The notes: generated by a model from the letters alone, not told the origin. Shown: positions 52,089 through 61,666, counted from the stretch's first letter. The stretch: DNA of 64,000 nt from Lysobacter concretionis Ko07 = DSM 16239 (GCF_000768345.1 NZ_AVPS01000003.1:399971-463970); one strand, 5' to 3'. Program-made: numbers and translations.

Positions 52089-52216
52089 GGCATCGGTTCT
52101 CGAAGCGTATTGGCGCGGCGGGGATCAGCGCCCATTCTGGCCCAACTCCCGCGCCGCTGGCGGCATCGGCAGGCAGCGTGCAGGATGTCGGCTTTCTGGC
52201 ACAGCCGAGGTCCACG

Positions 52217-52639
52217 ATGAACCACCACGCCCATGGCAGTTTCGAGGTCAGTGCCGAGCGCGAGCCGCCGTACGACTCCAGCGATGACGTCCGGCTCGGC
52301 CGCACCCGCATCAGCAAGCGGTTCGAGGGCGACCTGCAGGCCACCAGCTCGGTCGAGATGATCAGCGCGGCGAACGCCCACGCGCAGGGATCGGCGGGCT
52401 ACGTGGCGATGGAACGGGTCCGCGGCACGCTCGCCGGCCGCAGCGGCAGTTTCGTGCTGCAGCACAGCGGCACGATGGACCGCGGCGCCGCGTCGCTGTC
52501 GGTCACCGTGGTGCCCGACACCGGCACCGGCCAGCTGGCCGGGTTGCGCGGGAAGATGGCGATCAAGGTCACCGAAGACAGGCACCTGTACACCTTTGAA
52601 TACCGGTTCGGGGACGAGGACACCGCCGGATCGGCCTGA
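52217..52639 (+). CDS. DUF3224 family protein
   Basis: Protein of 140 residues. The family pattern is clear: RTRISKRFEGDLQATSSVEMISA, GYVAMERVRGTLAGRSGSFVLQHSGTMD, SVTVVPDTGTGQLAGLRGKMAI and the final HLYTFEYRF. It is predicted to be a cytosolic beta-barrel of the allene-oxide-cyclase-like kind, of unknown function. GAGG lies seven bases before the ATG. It is monocistronic with a terminator behind. Confidence 0.88.
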   Translation: MNHHAHGSFEVSAEREPPYDSSDDVRLGRTRISKRFEGDLQATSSVEMISAANAHAQGSAGYVAMERVRGTLAGRSGSFVLQHSGTMDRGAASLSVTVVPDTGTGQLAGLRGKMAIKVTEDRHLYTFEYRFGDEDTAGSA

Positions 52640-52666
52640 GTCCAGCCCGGCCGGCAAGTGAAAAAA

Positions 52667-52692
52667 GAACGCCGGTCATTCGACCGGCGTTC
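52667..52692. terminator. Terminator after the DUF3224 gene
   Basis: An 11-bp stem (52667-52677 with 52682-52692) has loop ATTC. A run of six A precedes it, so on the minus strand it is a classical T-tailed terminator; on the plus strand the T tail is weak. Confidence 0.75.
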
Positions 52693-52815
52693 GTGCAATC
52701 ACCCTTTGCGAGGCTTATTTCTGGTTCATCTCCCGACTTCGGGGAAGTCGGGAAGACGGGCCGGGGCGCGACCTGCAGGCCTTCGCTTCTAGAACCCCCG
52801 CCATGCTGGAACGAC

Positions 52816-52905
52816 GGGAGCGAATGCCCTTGTGTGCGAATGTCCCCCGGCACCGATGAAGCCGGTGCCTCCTCCTTTATTTCGCACACAAGGGCATTCG
52901 CTCCC
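52816..52905. repeat. Perfect 25-bp inverted repeat
   Basis: Arms 52816-52840 (GGGAGCGAATGCCCTTGTGT and on) and 52881-52905 are perfectly complementary around a 40-nt centre that holds a second small hairpin, GGCACCG with CGGTGCC. It lies in a 321-bp gene-free stretch (52640-52960) downstream of the first S46 peptidase gene. It could be a transcript end or a MITE-like element. Confidence 0.85.
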
Positions 52906-52960
52906 GGCACCCCGGCCACCCCGCAGATGTCGCGCTTTCCCCTTGGATGGGAGAAGAACC

Positions 52961-55123
52961 TTATTTCTGCGCGGGCACGCCAAGCTCCTGCAGCACCTGC
53001 GGCGCCGGGAACGCCTCCTGCATCACCCAGCGCAGGTAGCGGCCGTCGACCGCGATCACCCGGGTCATGGCCGGATCGAACACCCAGTTCGAGCTGACGC
53101 TTTCCCAGTTCATGTCGAACACCAGACCGACCAGCTCACCGCGCGCGTCCATCACCGGCGAACCGGAGTTGCCGCCGGTGATGTCCAGGTCGGCCATGAA
53201 GTTGACCGGCACCGTGCCCAGCTCTTCGCTGGCCAGACCGCCGTAACGCTTCGCCGCGATCGCATCCAGCTGCGCCTGCGGCGCATTGAACGGCTCCACG
53301 CCGGTGGCCTTGGCGGCGACCTGTTCCAGCGTCGTGAACGGTGGCAGGCGCGTGCCATCGGGCTTGGTGTAGCCCTGCACGTTGCCGAAGGTGATGCGCA
53401 GCGAGGAGTTCGCGTCCGGGTACACCGACTCGCCGCGGCTGGCCTTGTAGTCGGCGACCGCCTGCAGGTACGCCGGGCGCGCCTGCAGGATGTCGCCGGT
53501 ACGGACCTCGTCCTGCTGCTCGTTGGCCAGGATCGTCGGCATCAGCGCCACCGCCAGTTGCAGCGCGGGGTCCTTGCTCGCCTCGAGGGTGGCGCGGTCG
53601 GCCTTCATCAGCGCCAGGCGGGTATCCAGATCGCCCAGCTGGGTGCCGGCGAGCCGGTCCAGCGCGGACTGCACCGCGGCCTCGTCGTTGCCGCCCAGCC
53701 ACGCGTCGAGCGCGGCGATGTGCTGCGCCTGCGGCAGCTTGATGTACTCGCGCAGCCAGTACTGCTGCAGCTGGCGATCCATGCCGGCGTCGTAGCGGCG
53801 CTCCATCTGCTTCAGCGAGCCCTCGAAGCCCGGCAGGTCACGCGCCTGGTAACCGGCGTCGCGTTCGGTGTCGGGCTTTTCGGCCTCGATCGCGAAGCGG
53901 TACAGCCCGGTCGCGGTGCCGATCACACCGGTGCGTACGAGCTGGCCGAACACCAGGTCGCGGTCGCGGGTGGCGCTCTCGGCCGCGTGCAGCTCCAGCA
54001 GTTTGGCGTGCGCGGCCAGCGCCGGCTTGCCCTTCGCGCCCTGCCCCTTCAGCCACGCCAGTACCGCGGCTTCCTCGGCATGCTTGGTCTTGCTGGCGTC
54101 GATGCGCTGGAAACCTTCCAGCTGGCCGCCGTAGTTCTTCATGGTGTTGTGCCAGCCGCGGACCGTGCTGGCGTACTTGACCTTGATGTCCTCGTCTTTC
54201 GCACCGGCCGCCTCGACCAGCGCCACCAGGTTCTCGTAGTGCGCCTTGACGGTCGGGTAGGTCCACTGCTCGGTCTCGTCGAACTCGTCGGCCAGCGCAT
54301 AGCGCGCGGTGCGGCCGGGGTAGCCGGCGACCATCACGAAATCGCCGATGTCCAGCGGCTGGCTGGCGAACTTCAGCCAATGCTTCGGCTGGAAGGGCAC
54401 GTTGTCGGTCGAATACGCGGCCGGCTTGCCGTCCTGGCCGACGTAGGCGCGGTAGAACGCGAAGTCGCCGGTGTGGCGCGGCCACATCCAGTTGTCGATG
54501 TCGCCGCCGAAGCTGCCGATGCTGTTGGGCGGCGCGTAGACCAGCCGCACGTCCTTGATCTCGAGGTTCTTGAACAGGCGGTAGTCGTTGCCGCCGGCGA
54601 AGCTGTAGAACTGGCAGCGATAGCCGGCGTCGGCCTCGCAATCGGCGACCAGCTGCTTCTGGATCTTCTCCAGCGCCCTGGTGCGGCCGAGCGCATCGGG
54701 GGCCGCGGCGATGGCGGCCTTGACCTGGGCGGTGATGTCCTGGATCGAGTCGAGCGCAAAGATGCGCGCATTCGGGCCGGCGGAGACTTCGCGCTCGGTC
54801 GATCCGGCATTGAAGCCGTCCTCGATCAGGTTGTTTTCCGGCGTGGAGTTGAGCTGGATCGCGCCATAGGCGCAGTGGTGGTTGGTCACCACCAGCCCCT
54901 GCGGCGATACGAAACTGGCGGTGCATCCGCCCAGCGACACCACCGCGCCCATCGGGTCGCCGGTCAGGTTCGCCAGTTGTTCGGGCGGCAGTTCCAGCCC
55001 GGCCTTGTCCAGCGCTGCGGCGATTTCCGGCAGCTGCTGCGGCACCCACATTCCTTCACCGGCCGTCGCCGACCCCGTGACACCCGCCAGCGCAATGGCG
55101 GCGGCCAACATCGAATAACGCAT
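52961..55123 (-). CDS. S46 family dipeptidyl-peptidase, paralogue 1
   Basis: Protein of 720 residues with a signal peptide (MRYSMLAAAIALAGVTGSATA). AGGAG is seven bases before the ATG. S46 enzymes remove dipeptides from peptide N-termini in the periplasm. The catalytic His lies in [10 protein letters not shown] (79-87), the Asp in [14 protein letters not shown], and the Ser in GGNSGSPVMD (Ser653). EGMWVPQQLPEI near the mature N-terminus is the family hallmark. The residue that sets the S1 pocket, Gly in DPP7 and Arg in DPP11, appears to be Met671 here (VFDMNWES), so P1 preference may differ. It stands 976 bases from the other two paralogues, with repeats between. Confidence 0.94.
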   Translation of the reverse strand: MRYSMLAAAIALAGVTGSATAGEGMWVPQQLPEIAAALDKAGLELPPEQLANLTGDPMGAVVSLGGCTASFVSPQGLVVTNHHCAYGAIQLNSTPENNLIEDGFNAGSTEREVSAGPNARIFALDSIQDITAQVKAAIAAAPDALGRTRALEKIQKQLVADCEADAGYRCQFYSFAGGNDYRLFKNLEIKDVRLVYAPPNSIGSFGGDIDNWMWPRHTGDFAFYRAYVGQDGKPAAYSTDNVPFQPKHWLKFASQPLDIGDFVMVAGYPGRTARYALADEFDETEQWTYPTVKAHYENLVALVEAAGAKDEDIKVKYASTVRGWHNTMKNYGGQLEGFQRIDASKTKHAEEAAVLAWLKGQGAKGKPALAAHAKLLELHAAESATRDRDLVFGQLVRTGVIGTATGLYRFAIEAEKPDTERDAGYQARDLPGFEGSLKQMERRYDAGMDRQLQQYWLREYIKLPQAQHIAALDAWLGGNDEAAVQSALDRLAGTQLGDLDTRLALMKADRATLEASKDPALQLAVALMPTILANEQQDEVRTGDILQARPAYLQAVADYKASRGESVYPDANSSLRITFGNVQGYTKPDGTRLPPFTTLEQVAAKATGVEPFNAPQAQLDAIAAKRYGGLASEELGTVPVNFMADLDITGGNSGSPVMDARGELVGLVFDMNWESVSSNWVFDPAMTRVIAVDGRYLRWVMQEAFPAPQVLQELGVPAQK

Positions 55124-55259
55124 GCACCTACTCCTGCCCGAGGATCAATCGGCGATTTTAGCCTGCGGCTGCGGTAGCGGCCTGTAACTTCCGGCAGGGG
55201 TGTGGGTGCACCATGCGCGTGGTGAGCTTCCAACAGCGAAGCGCCGGTTTACGCGAGCA

Positions 55260-55328
55260 GTGCCTGCCGGGTGTCCCGATCAGTCGCTCCACGATATTCG
55301 CTTGGTGATCGGAACACCCGACAGGCAC
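55260..55328. repeat. Conserved-loop hairpin, copy 3
   Basis: Arms 55260-55282 and 55306-55328 (23 bp, 20 or more matched) flank a 23-nt loop that is the reverse complement of the loop in copies 1 and 2 (GTCGCTCC...ATTCGCTTGG). It is the first of three units spaced about 175-180 bp apart in the gene-free stretch 55124-56099. Confidence 0.88.
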
Positions 55329-55438
55329 CTCCAGAATCTTTCGGTAGCCGATGGAGGGTCAAAATCAGAGTTGGCGGCTGACTTTGGAAGACAAGGGCTG
55401 CGGATAACTTCAACAGCGAACGTGCAATTGTGCGGGCA

Positions 55439-55507
55439 GTGCCTGCCGGGTATCCCGCTCAGTCGCTCCACGAAATTCGCTTGGTGATCGGGACACCCGG
55501 CAGACAC
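55439..55507. repeat. Conserved-loop hairpin, copy 4
   Basis: Arms 55439-55461 and 55485-55507 flank the same 23-nt loop with one change (GAAATTCG for GATATTCG). The following spacer, ACCTCCGGAATCTTTCGG, repeats that after copy 3. Confidence 0.88.
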
Positions 55508-55612
55508 CTCCGGAATCTTTCGGTGGCCGAAGGAAAGTCAGAAGCGGAGTCGGCGGTTGGCTCCGGCAATGCGAGGCGCGGGTAGCTTCAAGCACGTTCG
55601 GTTGCGCGGGCA

Positions 55613-55681
55613 GCGCCCGCCGGGCATTCCGCTCAGTCGCTCCACGAAATTCGCTTGGTGATCGGGACGCCCGACAGGCGC
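55613..55681. repeat. Conserved-loop hairpin, copy 5
   Basis: Arms 55613-55635 and 55659-55681 have diverged in sequence from copies 3 and 4, mostly with matching changes on both sides; the loop is identical to copy 4. Confidence 0.88.
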
Positions 55682-55733
55682 CACCGGAATACTTCGGAGG
55701 TTGAAGGAAAACCGAAGGCAACGCTGAAAAGTG

Positions 55734-55820
55734 CCGTCATCCCCGCGAAAGCGGGGACCCAGTGACTTCAGGTCTTTGAAGATCAAAGACTCTGGGTTCC
55801 CGCTTTCGCGGGAATGACGG
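55734..55820. repeat. Palindromic pair of the ATTCCCGC repeat
   Basis: Two inverted copies form an 87-bp imperfect palindrome: CCGTCATCCCCGCGAAAGCG at the left end and CGCTTTCGCGGGAATGACGG at the right end. The family also occurs at 22961 and 44824. Confidence 0.85.
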
Positions 55821-56009
55821 GTTGGAGAGGCTTGATCAGCGTTGCCCTAACCGCACCACGCCAATGAATCGCCGATGCGGCGTCCTGACGGGGTGTTGCG
55901 GACAGCAGGCCATGGACGGCCTGCGGCGGTGAGTGCGGGCAGGAAGCCCGCCCGAACCGGGCAGCAAGCACCCCGGCAGGGCGACGCTCCAGCCGAAGCC
56001 ATTGAAGCC

Positions 56010-56033
56010 GCTGTTGCTGTTGCTGTTGCTGTT
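56010..56033 (+). repeat. GCTGTT microsatellite
   Basis: Four perfect copies of GCTGTT lie in non-coding DNA 67 bases beyond the stop of the second S46 gene. Confidence 0.85.
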
Positions 56034-56099
56034 GAACCCGCACTCCGCTTCAAGGTTGCCGATGTCGCCGCCACCAACGAGGGCGACATCGGTGTCGAC

Positions 56100-58253
56100 C
56101 TACTCCACCGGCAGGTTCATTTCCTTCAACAGATGCGGTGCCGGGTACACCTTCGCCATCAGCCAGCGCAGGTAGCGGGCGTCGACGTGGATCGCCCGCT
56201 TGTAGCGCGGGTCGAACATCCAGCTCGCGCTGACCGCCTCCCAGTTGCTGTCGAAGTTCAGGCCGATCAACTTGCCGTTCGCATCCATCACCGGCGAACC
56301 GGAATTGCCGCCGGTGGTGTCCAGGTTGGTCATGAAATTGACCGTCTGCGTGCCCAGAACCGGATCGATGCTGCTGCCGAAATCGCCCTTGGCAATCGCA
56401 TCGCGCAACGGCTTGGGCGCATCGAACGGCTCCTCGCCGGTGTGCTTCTCCACGATCCCCTGCACCGTCGTCAGCGGCGTGTAATGCACGCCGTCGCGCG
56501 GGGCCAGCGAGCTGACCTTGCCGTAGCTCACGCGCAGGGTGGAGTTGGCATCCGGGTACACCGCCTGCCCCTGCGACTCGCGGTAGCTGATCAGCGCGCG
56601 CATGTAGGCCGGGCGCAGGCGCAGCAGTTCGCCGTCCTGTTCCTTGTCGGCGTCTTCGATGCGCAGCGCCGCGGGCAGCAGCGTCGCCGCGGCCTGCATC
56701 AGCGGGTCGGTCGACGCTTCCAGTTCGGCCGGCGCGGCAGCCAGCAGGCGCAGCCGCTCGGCTTCCGCGCCCAACCCGGTGCCGGCATACAGCGCGTCCA
56801 GCGTCGCCGTCGCCTGGGCGGCGTCCGTGCCGAACACCGCATCCAGTTCGGCGATGCGTTGCGTTGCCGGCAACTGGCGGTAGCGCGCCAGCAACCCGGC
56901 CAGCACGGCCTTCTCCACGGCCGGGTCGTAACGGCGCTGCACCTGCTTCAACGACGCCTCGATCAAGGCCTCGTCGCGTTGCTGGTAACCGCTTTCGCGC
57001 TGCGCATCCGGCTTGCCGCGCTCGATGGCCAGGCGCTGCAGCTGCATCGCGCTCTTCAGCAATTGGGTCTGGCTGCGCATGGTGGCGAACAGCTGGTCGC
57101 GCTCGCGGGTCGCGTGCGACTGGGCGATCACCGCCTGGACGGCGTCGATGTCGCGCCGGGTGTCGGCCGCGTCAGGCTGTTTCGACAGCCATGCCAGCAT
57201 CGCCGCCTCGTCCCGCTGGCGAACCCCCACCGCATCGCTGCGACGCAGGCCGTCCAGTTCACCCTGGGCGCGCTTGAGGTTGTTCTTCAGGCTCGCGACC
57301 TGCGAGGCGTACAGCACGTCGGCCTCGGCATTGCCCGCCGTGGCGCGGGCGATGGTCTCCAGCAGCGAGCCGAACAGGTCGACACGCGCCGGCAACTGGG
57401 TCCCGACCTGGTCGGCGAACTCCGCCGCCGTGCGGTGACGGAAGGTGCGGCCCGGGTAGCCGGCCAGCATTGCGAAATCGCCTTCGGCGACCGGATCGGT
57501 GGACACCTCCAGGAAGGCCTTCGGCTGGTAGGGCACGTTGTCGGTCGCGAACGCGGCCGGCTTGCCGTCCTTGTCGACATAGGCGCGATAGAACGCGAAG
57601 TCGCCGCTGTGGCGCGGCCACATGAAGTTGTCGATCTCGCCGCCGTAGCCGCCGATCGACTCCGGCGGCGCGTATACCAGCCGGATGTCCTTCAGCTCCA
57701 ACTGCTTGATCAGGTAGAAGTCGGTGCCGTAGTACATGTTGGCGACGCTGCAGCGGACGCCGGCTTCCTGCTCGCATTCGGCCACCGCCGCCTTGCTGGC
57801 GGCATCGACGGCCTCGTAATACGCACGGCCGGTCTTGCCGCGCGCATCACCCAGGATGCGGTCGGTGATGCGGTCGAACGCGGTGGTCACCAGCACCCGT
57901 GCGGCCGGCCCGGCGGAGACTTCCTGCGCGCGCGTGTCGGCGATGAAGCCGTTGGCCAGCAGGTTGTCCTTCGCGGTGGAATTGAGCTGGATCGCGCCGT
58001 ACGCGCAGTGGTGGTTGGTGACCACCAGGCCTTCAGGCGAGACGAAACTCGCCGTGCAGCCGCCCAGCGACACCACCGCGCTCATCGGTGGGCGGGTCAG
58101 GTCGGCCAGCGCGGCCGGATCGCCCCGGTAGCCCGCCGCCGCCAGTTGTTCCGCGATCTGCGGCAGTTGCGAGGGCATCCACATGCCCTCGTCGGCCTTG
58201 GCGCCGAACGCCAGTCCGGCAGCGGACGCCAGCAACGCAATGCGCAGGGCCAT
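56100..58253 (-). CDS. S46 family dipeptidyl-peptidase, paralogue 2
   Basis: Protein of 717 residues. I chose the ATG at 58251-58253 (MALRIALLASAAGLAFGA) because GGAGG stands seven bases upstream and the signal peptide begins there; an ATG nine codons earlier is less likely. The catalytic His is in [10 protein letters not shown], the Asp in [14 protein letters not shown], and the Ser is Ser651 in GGNSGSPVMD. The predicted S1 residue is Ser669 (NFDSNWEA), unlike the Gly of DPP7 and the Arg of DPP11. It lies 19 bases behind paralogue 3 on the same strand, so the two are one operon. Confidence 0.94.
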   Translation of the reverse strand: MALRIALLASAAGLAFGAKADEGMWMPSQLPQIAEQLAAAGYRGDPAALADLTRPPMSAVVSLGGCTASFVSPEGLVVTNHHCAYGAIQLNSTAKDNLLANGFIADTRAQEVSAGPAARVLVTTAFDRITDRILGDARGKTGRAYYEAVDAASKAAVAECEQEAGVRCSVANMYYGTDFYLIKQLELKDIRLVYAPPESIGGYGGEIDNFMWPRHSGDFAFYRAYVDKDGKPAAFATDNVPYQPKAFLEVSTDPVAEGDFAMLAGYPGRTFRHRTAAEFADQVGTQLPARVDLFGSLLETIARATAGNAEADVLYASQVASLKNNLKRAQGELDGLRRSDAVGVRQRDEAAMLAWLSKQPDAADTRRDIDAVQAVIAQSHATRERDQLFATMRSQTQLLKSAMQLQRLAIERGKPDAQRESGYQQRDEALIEASLKQVQRRYDPAVEKAVLAGLLARYRQLPATQRIAELDAVFGTDAAQATATLDALYAGTGLGAEAERLRLLAAAPAELEASTDPLMQAAATLLPAALRIEDADKEQDGELLRLRPAYMRALISYRESQGQAVYPDANSTLRVSYGKVSSLAPRDGVHYTPLTTVQGIVEKHTGEEPFDAPKPLRDAIAKGDFGSSIDPVLGTQTVNFMTNLDTTGGNSGSPVMDANGKLIGLNFDSNWEAVSASWMFDPRYKRAIHVDARYLRWLMAKVYPAPHLLKEMNLPVE

Positions 58254-58272
58254 GGTCAAACCTCCGTTGTGC

Positions 58273-60468
58273 TCAGTCATGTGGCAGCCCCATCTCCTGC
58301 AGCAGGCGTTCGGCGTGGTCGACCTCGTCCATCACCCAGCGCATGTAGCGGGTGTCGACGTGGATCGAGCGGGTCAGTTCCGGGTTGAAGATCCAGCCGG
58401 CGTTGAGGCTTTCGTAGTTGCCATCGAACAGCAGGCCGACCAGTTCACCCTTGGCGTTCAGCGTCGGCGAACCGGAGTTGCCGCCGGTGGTGTCGACATC
58501 GCTGAGGAAGTTCACCGGCACGTCGCCCAGCGAGTCCATCCGGTACTGCGCACCCTCGCCGGCGACGATTGCGTCCATCTCCGCCTTGGGCGTGATGAAG
58601 GGCTCGACGCCGGTGGTCTTGGCGACGATGCCGGCCAGCGTGGTGAACGGCGTCATCCGCACGCCGTCGCGCGGCGAATAGCCATTGACGGTGCCGAAGG
58701 TGATCCGCAGCGAGCTGTTGGCGTCCGGATAGACCGGCTTGCCCTGCGCCTTGTTGAAATCGATCATCGCCTGCATGTACTGCGGCCGCAGTGCGGAGAT
58801 CCGCCCGCTGCGCGCTTCGTTGTCCGCCTGCTGGCGCAGGATCACCGGCATCATCGCCACCGCGAACGCCAATGCGCTGTCGTCGGCGGACTGGATCGCC
58901 GCCTGGTCGGCCTCCAGCCACTGCAGCCGTTTGGCGGCCTCGCCCAGTTGGGTGCCGGCGTACAGCGCATCCAGACGTGCGTCCAGGTCCGCGATGACCG
59001 TGTCCTGCGGGCCGATGCCGAGCCAGGCATCCAGCTCCGGCACGCGCTCGGCGGCCGGCACCTGGCTGGCGTAACGCTGCAGGCGCAGCGCCATCAATGC
59101 CTGGTCGACCCTGGCGTCGTAACGCTTGTCGAAGGCCTCCATCGCCCCCTTGATGCGCGGGGCGTCGCGGTCCTGGTAGCCGACCTCGCGCTCCGCATCC
59201 GGCTTCGCCTGCTCGATCGCATGGCGGTACAGCCGCACCGCGGTACCGGCCAGCCCGCCGTTGACCACGTTGCCGAACCACAGGTCGCGCTCGCGGGTGA
59301 CGCGGTCGGCGGCCAGCTCGCGCTCGAGCTCGGTGATCGCGGCGGTGGCCGCCTTGCCCTGCGCACCACGACCGGCCAGCCAGGCCTTCAGCTCGTCCTC
59401 GCGGGCGCGCTTCATGCCGACCGGGTCGCTCATCCGGGCAAAGCCGTCGAGGTTGCCCTGGTACAGCTTGAGCACGTTGTTGTAGCCGGCCACGGTGGAG
59501 GCGTACTTGAGCTCGGCGGCCTTGTCCTGGGCCGTGGTGCGCGCGATCGTCTCCAGCGAGTCGCGGAAATACTTCACCATCACCGGGTAGCGCCAGTCGA
59601 TGGCTTCCTTCACCTCGTCGGGCAGGCGATAGCGGTTGGTCGAACCCGGGTAGCCGGTGACCATCACGTAGTCGCCTTCGACCAGCGGCTCCTGCGACAC
59701 CGTCAGCCAGCTCGCGGGCTGGAAGGGCACGTTGTCCTTCGCGTACGCCGCCGGCTTGCCGTCCTTGCCGACGTAGGCGCGGTAGAACGCGAAGTCGCCG
59801 GTATGGCGCGGCCATTCGAAGTTGTCCTCGTCGCCACCGAACTTGCCGATCGCGTCCGATGGCGCATACACCAGCCGCACGTCGCGGATCTCCAGCTGCC
59901 GGATCAACGAGAACTGCAGGCCGCCGTTGAAGTTGTAGACGTTGCAACGCAGCCCGCCGGGCTGCTCGCAGTCGGCCACCAGCGCCTTGCTGCGGGCATC
60001 GATCGCGTCATAGCGCGCCTTGCCGTCCAGCGCCGCCAGCCCGTCGGTGATCGCGGGGGTGACGTCGCGGATGTCCTGGGTAACGTAGACGCGGGCGTTC
60101 GGCTCGGCCGGCAGCTCGTCGGAAAAGCTGCCCGCGACAAAGCCATTGGCCAGCAGGTCGCGCTGCGGGGTCGAGTTGTACTGGATCGCGCCGTACGCGC
60201 AGTGGTGGTTGGTCACCACCAGCCCCTGCGGGGACACGAAGCTGGCGGTGCAGCCACCGAGGCTGATCACCGCGTCCAGCGGCTTGCCGGCCAGGTTCGA
60301 CAGCGCGGCGGGATCCATCTGCAGGCCGCGCGCCTTGAGCTGCGCGGCAAGCTCGGGCATCTGGCTGGGTTGCCACATGCCCTCATCGGCACAGGCAGCG
60401 GTGGACACGAGCGCGGCGATCAACGCCACGGGCAGGATTCGAAGGTTCACGGTGGCCCCGGTATGCAT
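58273..60468 (-). CDS. S46 family dipeptidyl-peptidase, paralogue 3 (DPP7-like)
   Basis: Protein of 731 residues from the ATG at 60466-60468; a GTG seven codons in is an alternative. The signal sequence is [20 protein letters not shown], whose final STAAC could also act as a lipobox. Catalytic elements are [24 protein letters not shown] and [10 protein letters not shown] (Ser665). The predicted S1 residue is Gly683 (LFDGNYES), as in DPP7, which prefers hydrophobic P1 residues. It is the first gene of the paralogue 3-2 operon and divergent from tdh. Confidence 0.94.
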   Translation of the reverse strand: MHTGATVNLRILPVALIAALVSTAACADEGMWQPSQMPELAAQLKARGLQMDPAALSNLAGKPLDAVISLGGCTASFVSPQGLVVTNHHCAYGAIQYNSTPQRDLLANGFVAGSFSDELPAEPNARVYVTQDIRDVTPAITDGLAALDGKARYDAIDARSKALVADCEQPGGLRCNVYNFNGGLQFSLIRQLEIRDVRLVYAPSDAIGKFGGDEDNFEWPRHTGDFAFYRAYVGKDGKPAAYAKDNVPFQPASWLTVSQEPLVEGDYVMVTGYPGSTNRYRLPDEVKEAIDWRYPVMVKYFRDSLETIARTTAQDKAAELKYASTVAGYNNVLKLYQGNLDGFARMSDPVGMKRAREDELKAWLAGRGAQGKAATAAITELERELAADRVTRERDLWFGNVVNGGLAGTAVRLYRHAIEQAKPDAEREVGYQDRDAPRIKGAMEAFDKRYDARVDQALMALRLQRYASQVPAAERVPELDAWLGIGPQDTVIADLDARLDALYAGTQLGEAAKRLQWLEADQAAIQSADDSALAFAVAMMPVILRQQADNEARSGRISALRPQYMQAMIDFNKAQGKPVYPDANSSLRITFGTVNGYSPRDGVRMTPFTTLAGIVAKTTGVEPFITPKAEMDAIVAGEGAQYRMDSLGDVPVNFLSDVDTTGGNSGSPTLNAKGELVGLLFDGNYESLNAGWIFNPELTRSIHVDTRYMRWVMDEVDHAERLLQEMGLPHD

Positions 60469-60551
60469 GGTCGAATCCCCGACCATAGGCAAACGGTTGC
60501 GCGGTCGGCAACCGCCAACGGTCATGGCCGGGCGTCAACACGGCGCGGCGG

Positions 60552-60557
60552 TACAAT
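60552..60557 (+). promoter_or_regulatory. Candidate -10 box of tdh
   Basis: TACAAT lies 35 bases before the tdh ATG, so here a normal leader is expected. The -35 region is not recognisable. Confidence 0.4.
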
Positions 60558-60592
60558 TGGCGCCTCATTCGCCCGTCCCCACCAGGCTCGAA

Positions 60593-61666
60593 ATGTCCGA
60601 TACCACCGCGCAAAAATCCCCCTCGTCGATTCCGCAGACCATGAAGGCGCTGGTCAAGCGCGAAGCTGCCAAGGGCATCTGGATGGAGGAAGTGCCGGTC
60701 CCGGAAGCCGGTGCGAACGAGGTGCTGATCAAGCTGGAGAAGACCGCGATCTGCGGCACCGACCTGCACATCTACCTGTGGGACGAGTGGAGCCAGCGCA
60801 CGATCAAGCCCGGCCTGGTCATCGGCCACGAGTTCGTCGGTCGGATCGCCCAGATCGGCCCCGGCGTGACCGGCTACACCGTCGGCCAGCGCGTCTCGGC
60901 CGAGGGCCACATCGTCTGCGGCCACTGCCGCAACTGCCGCGGCGGCCGCCAGCACCTGTGTCCGAACACCATCGGCATCGGCGTGAACCGCAACGGCGCA
61001 TTCGCCGAGTACATCGTGATGCCGGCCACCAACCTGTGGCCGATCCCGGACCAGATCCCCAGCGAGCTGGCCGCGTTCTTCGACCCCTACGGCAACGCCG
61101 CGCATTGCGCGCTGGAATTCGACGTCGTCGGTGAGGACGTGCTGATCACCGGCGCCGGTCCGATCGGCATCATCGCCGCCGGCATCTGCAAGCACATCGG
61201 CGCGCGCAACGTGGTCGTCACCGACGTCAACGACTACCGCCTCAAGCTGGCCGCCGACATGGGCGCGACCCGGGTGGTCAACGTCGCCAACACCTCGCTC
61301 AAGGACGTGATGAAGGACCTCCACATGGAGGGTTTCGACGTCGGCCTTGAGATGAGCGGCAACCCGCGCGCGTTCAACGACATGCTCGACTGCATGTACC
61401 ACGGCGGCAAGATCGCGATGCTCGGGATCATGCCGCAGGGTGCGGGCGCGGACTGGGACAAGATCATCTTCAAGGGCCTGACCCTGCACGGCATGTACGG
61501 CCGGAAGATGTACGAGACCTGGTACAAGATGACCCAGCTGGTGCTGGGCGGCTTCCCGCTGGGCAAGGCCCTGACCCACCAGTTGCCGATCGATGAATTC
61601 CAGCAGGGCTTCGACCTGATGGAAGCCGGCCGGTCCGGCAAGATCGTCCTGAGCTGGGTGAGCTGA
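60593..61666 (+). CDS. tdh: L-threonine 3-dehydrogenase
   Basis: Protein of 357 residues; the family norm is about 341, and the extra 16 lie before MKALVKREA, so an internal start at 60641 cannot be excluded. It oxidises threonine to 2-amino-3-ketobutyrate with NAD+. Zinc residues are in ICGTDLHIY (Cys54) and GHEFVG (His79, Glu80). The structural zinc site has Cys109, 112, 115 and 123 ([15 protein letters not shown]). The Rossmann motif is [16 protein letters not shown]. kbl follows on the same strand 209 bases downstream, so the two steps of threonine-to-glycine conversion are paired. Confidence 0.96.
   Translation: MSDTTAQKSPSSIPQTMKALVKREAAKGIWMEEVPVPEAGANEVLIKLEKTAICGTDLHIYLWDEWSQRTIKPGLVIGHEFVGRIAQIGPGVTGYTVGQRVSAEGHIVCGHCRNCRGGRQHLCPNTIGIGVNRNGAFAEYIVMPATNLWPIPDQIPSELAAFFDPYGNAAHCALEFDVVGEDVLITGAGPIGIIAAGICKHIGARNVVVTDVNDYRLKLAADMGATRVVNVANTSLKDVMKDLHMEGFDVGLEMSGNPRAFNDMLDCMYHGGKIAMLGIMPQGAGADWDKIIFKGLTLHGMYGRKMYETWYKMTQLVLGGFPLGKALTHQLPIDEFQQGFDLMEAGRSGKIVLSWVS

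Noticed and set aside
52832..61134. Very long open frames (781, 837 and 983 codons) on the plus strand opposite the S46 genes
   Set aside because: They are antisense to genes with clear catalytic motifs. High GC and strong third-position bias remove stop codons on the opposite strand, and their translations are low-complexity Arg/Gly/Val/His-rich without any family signature.
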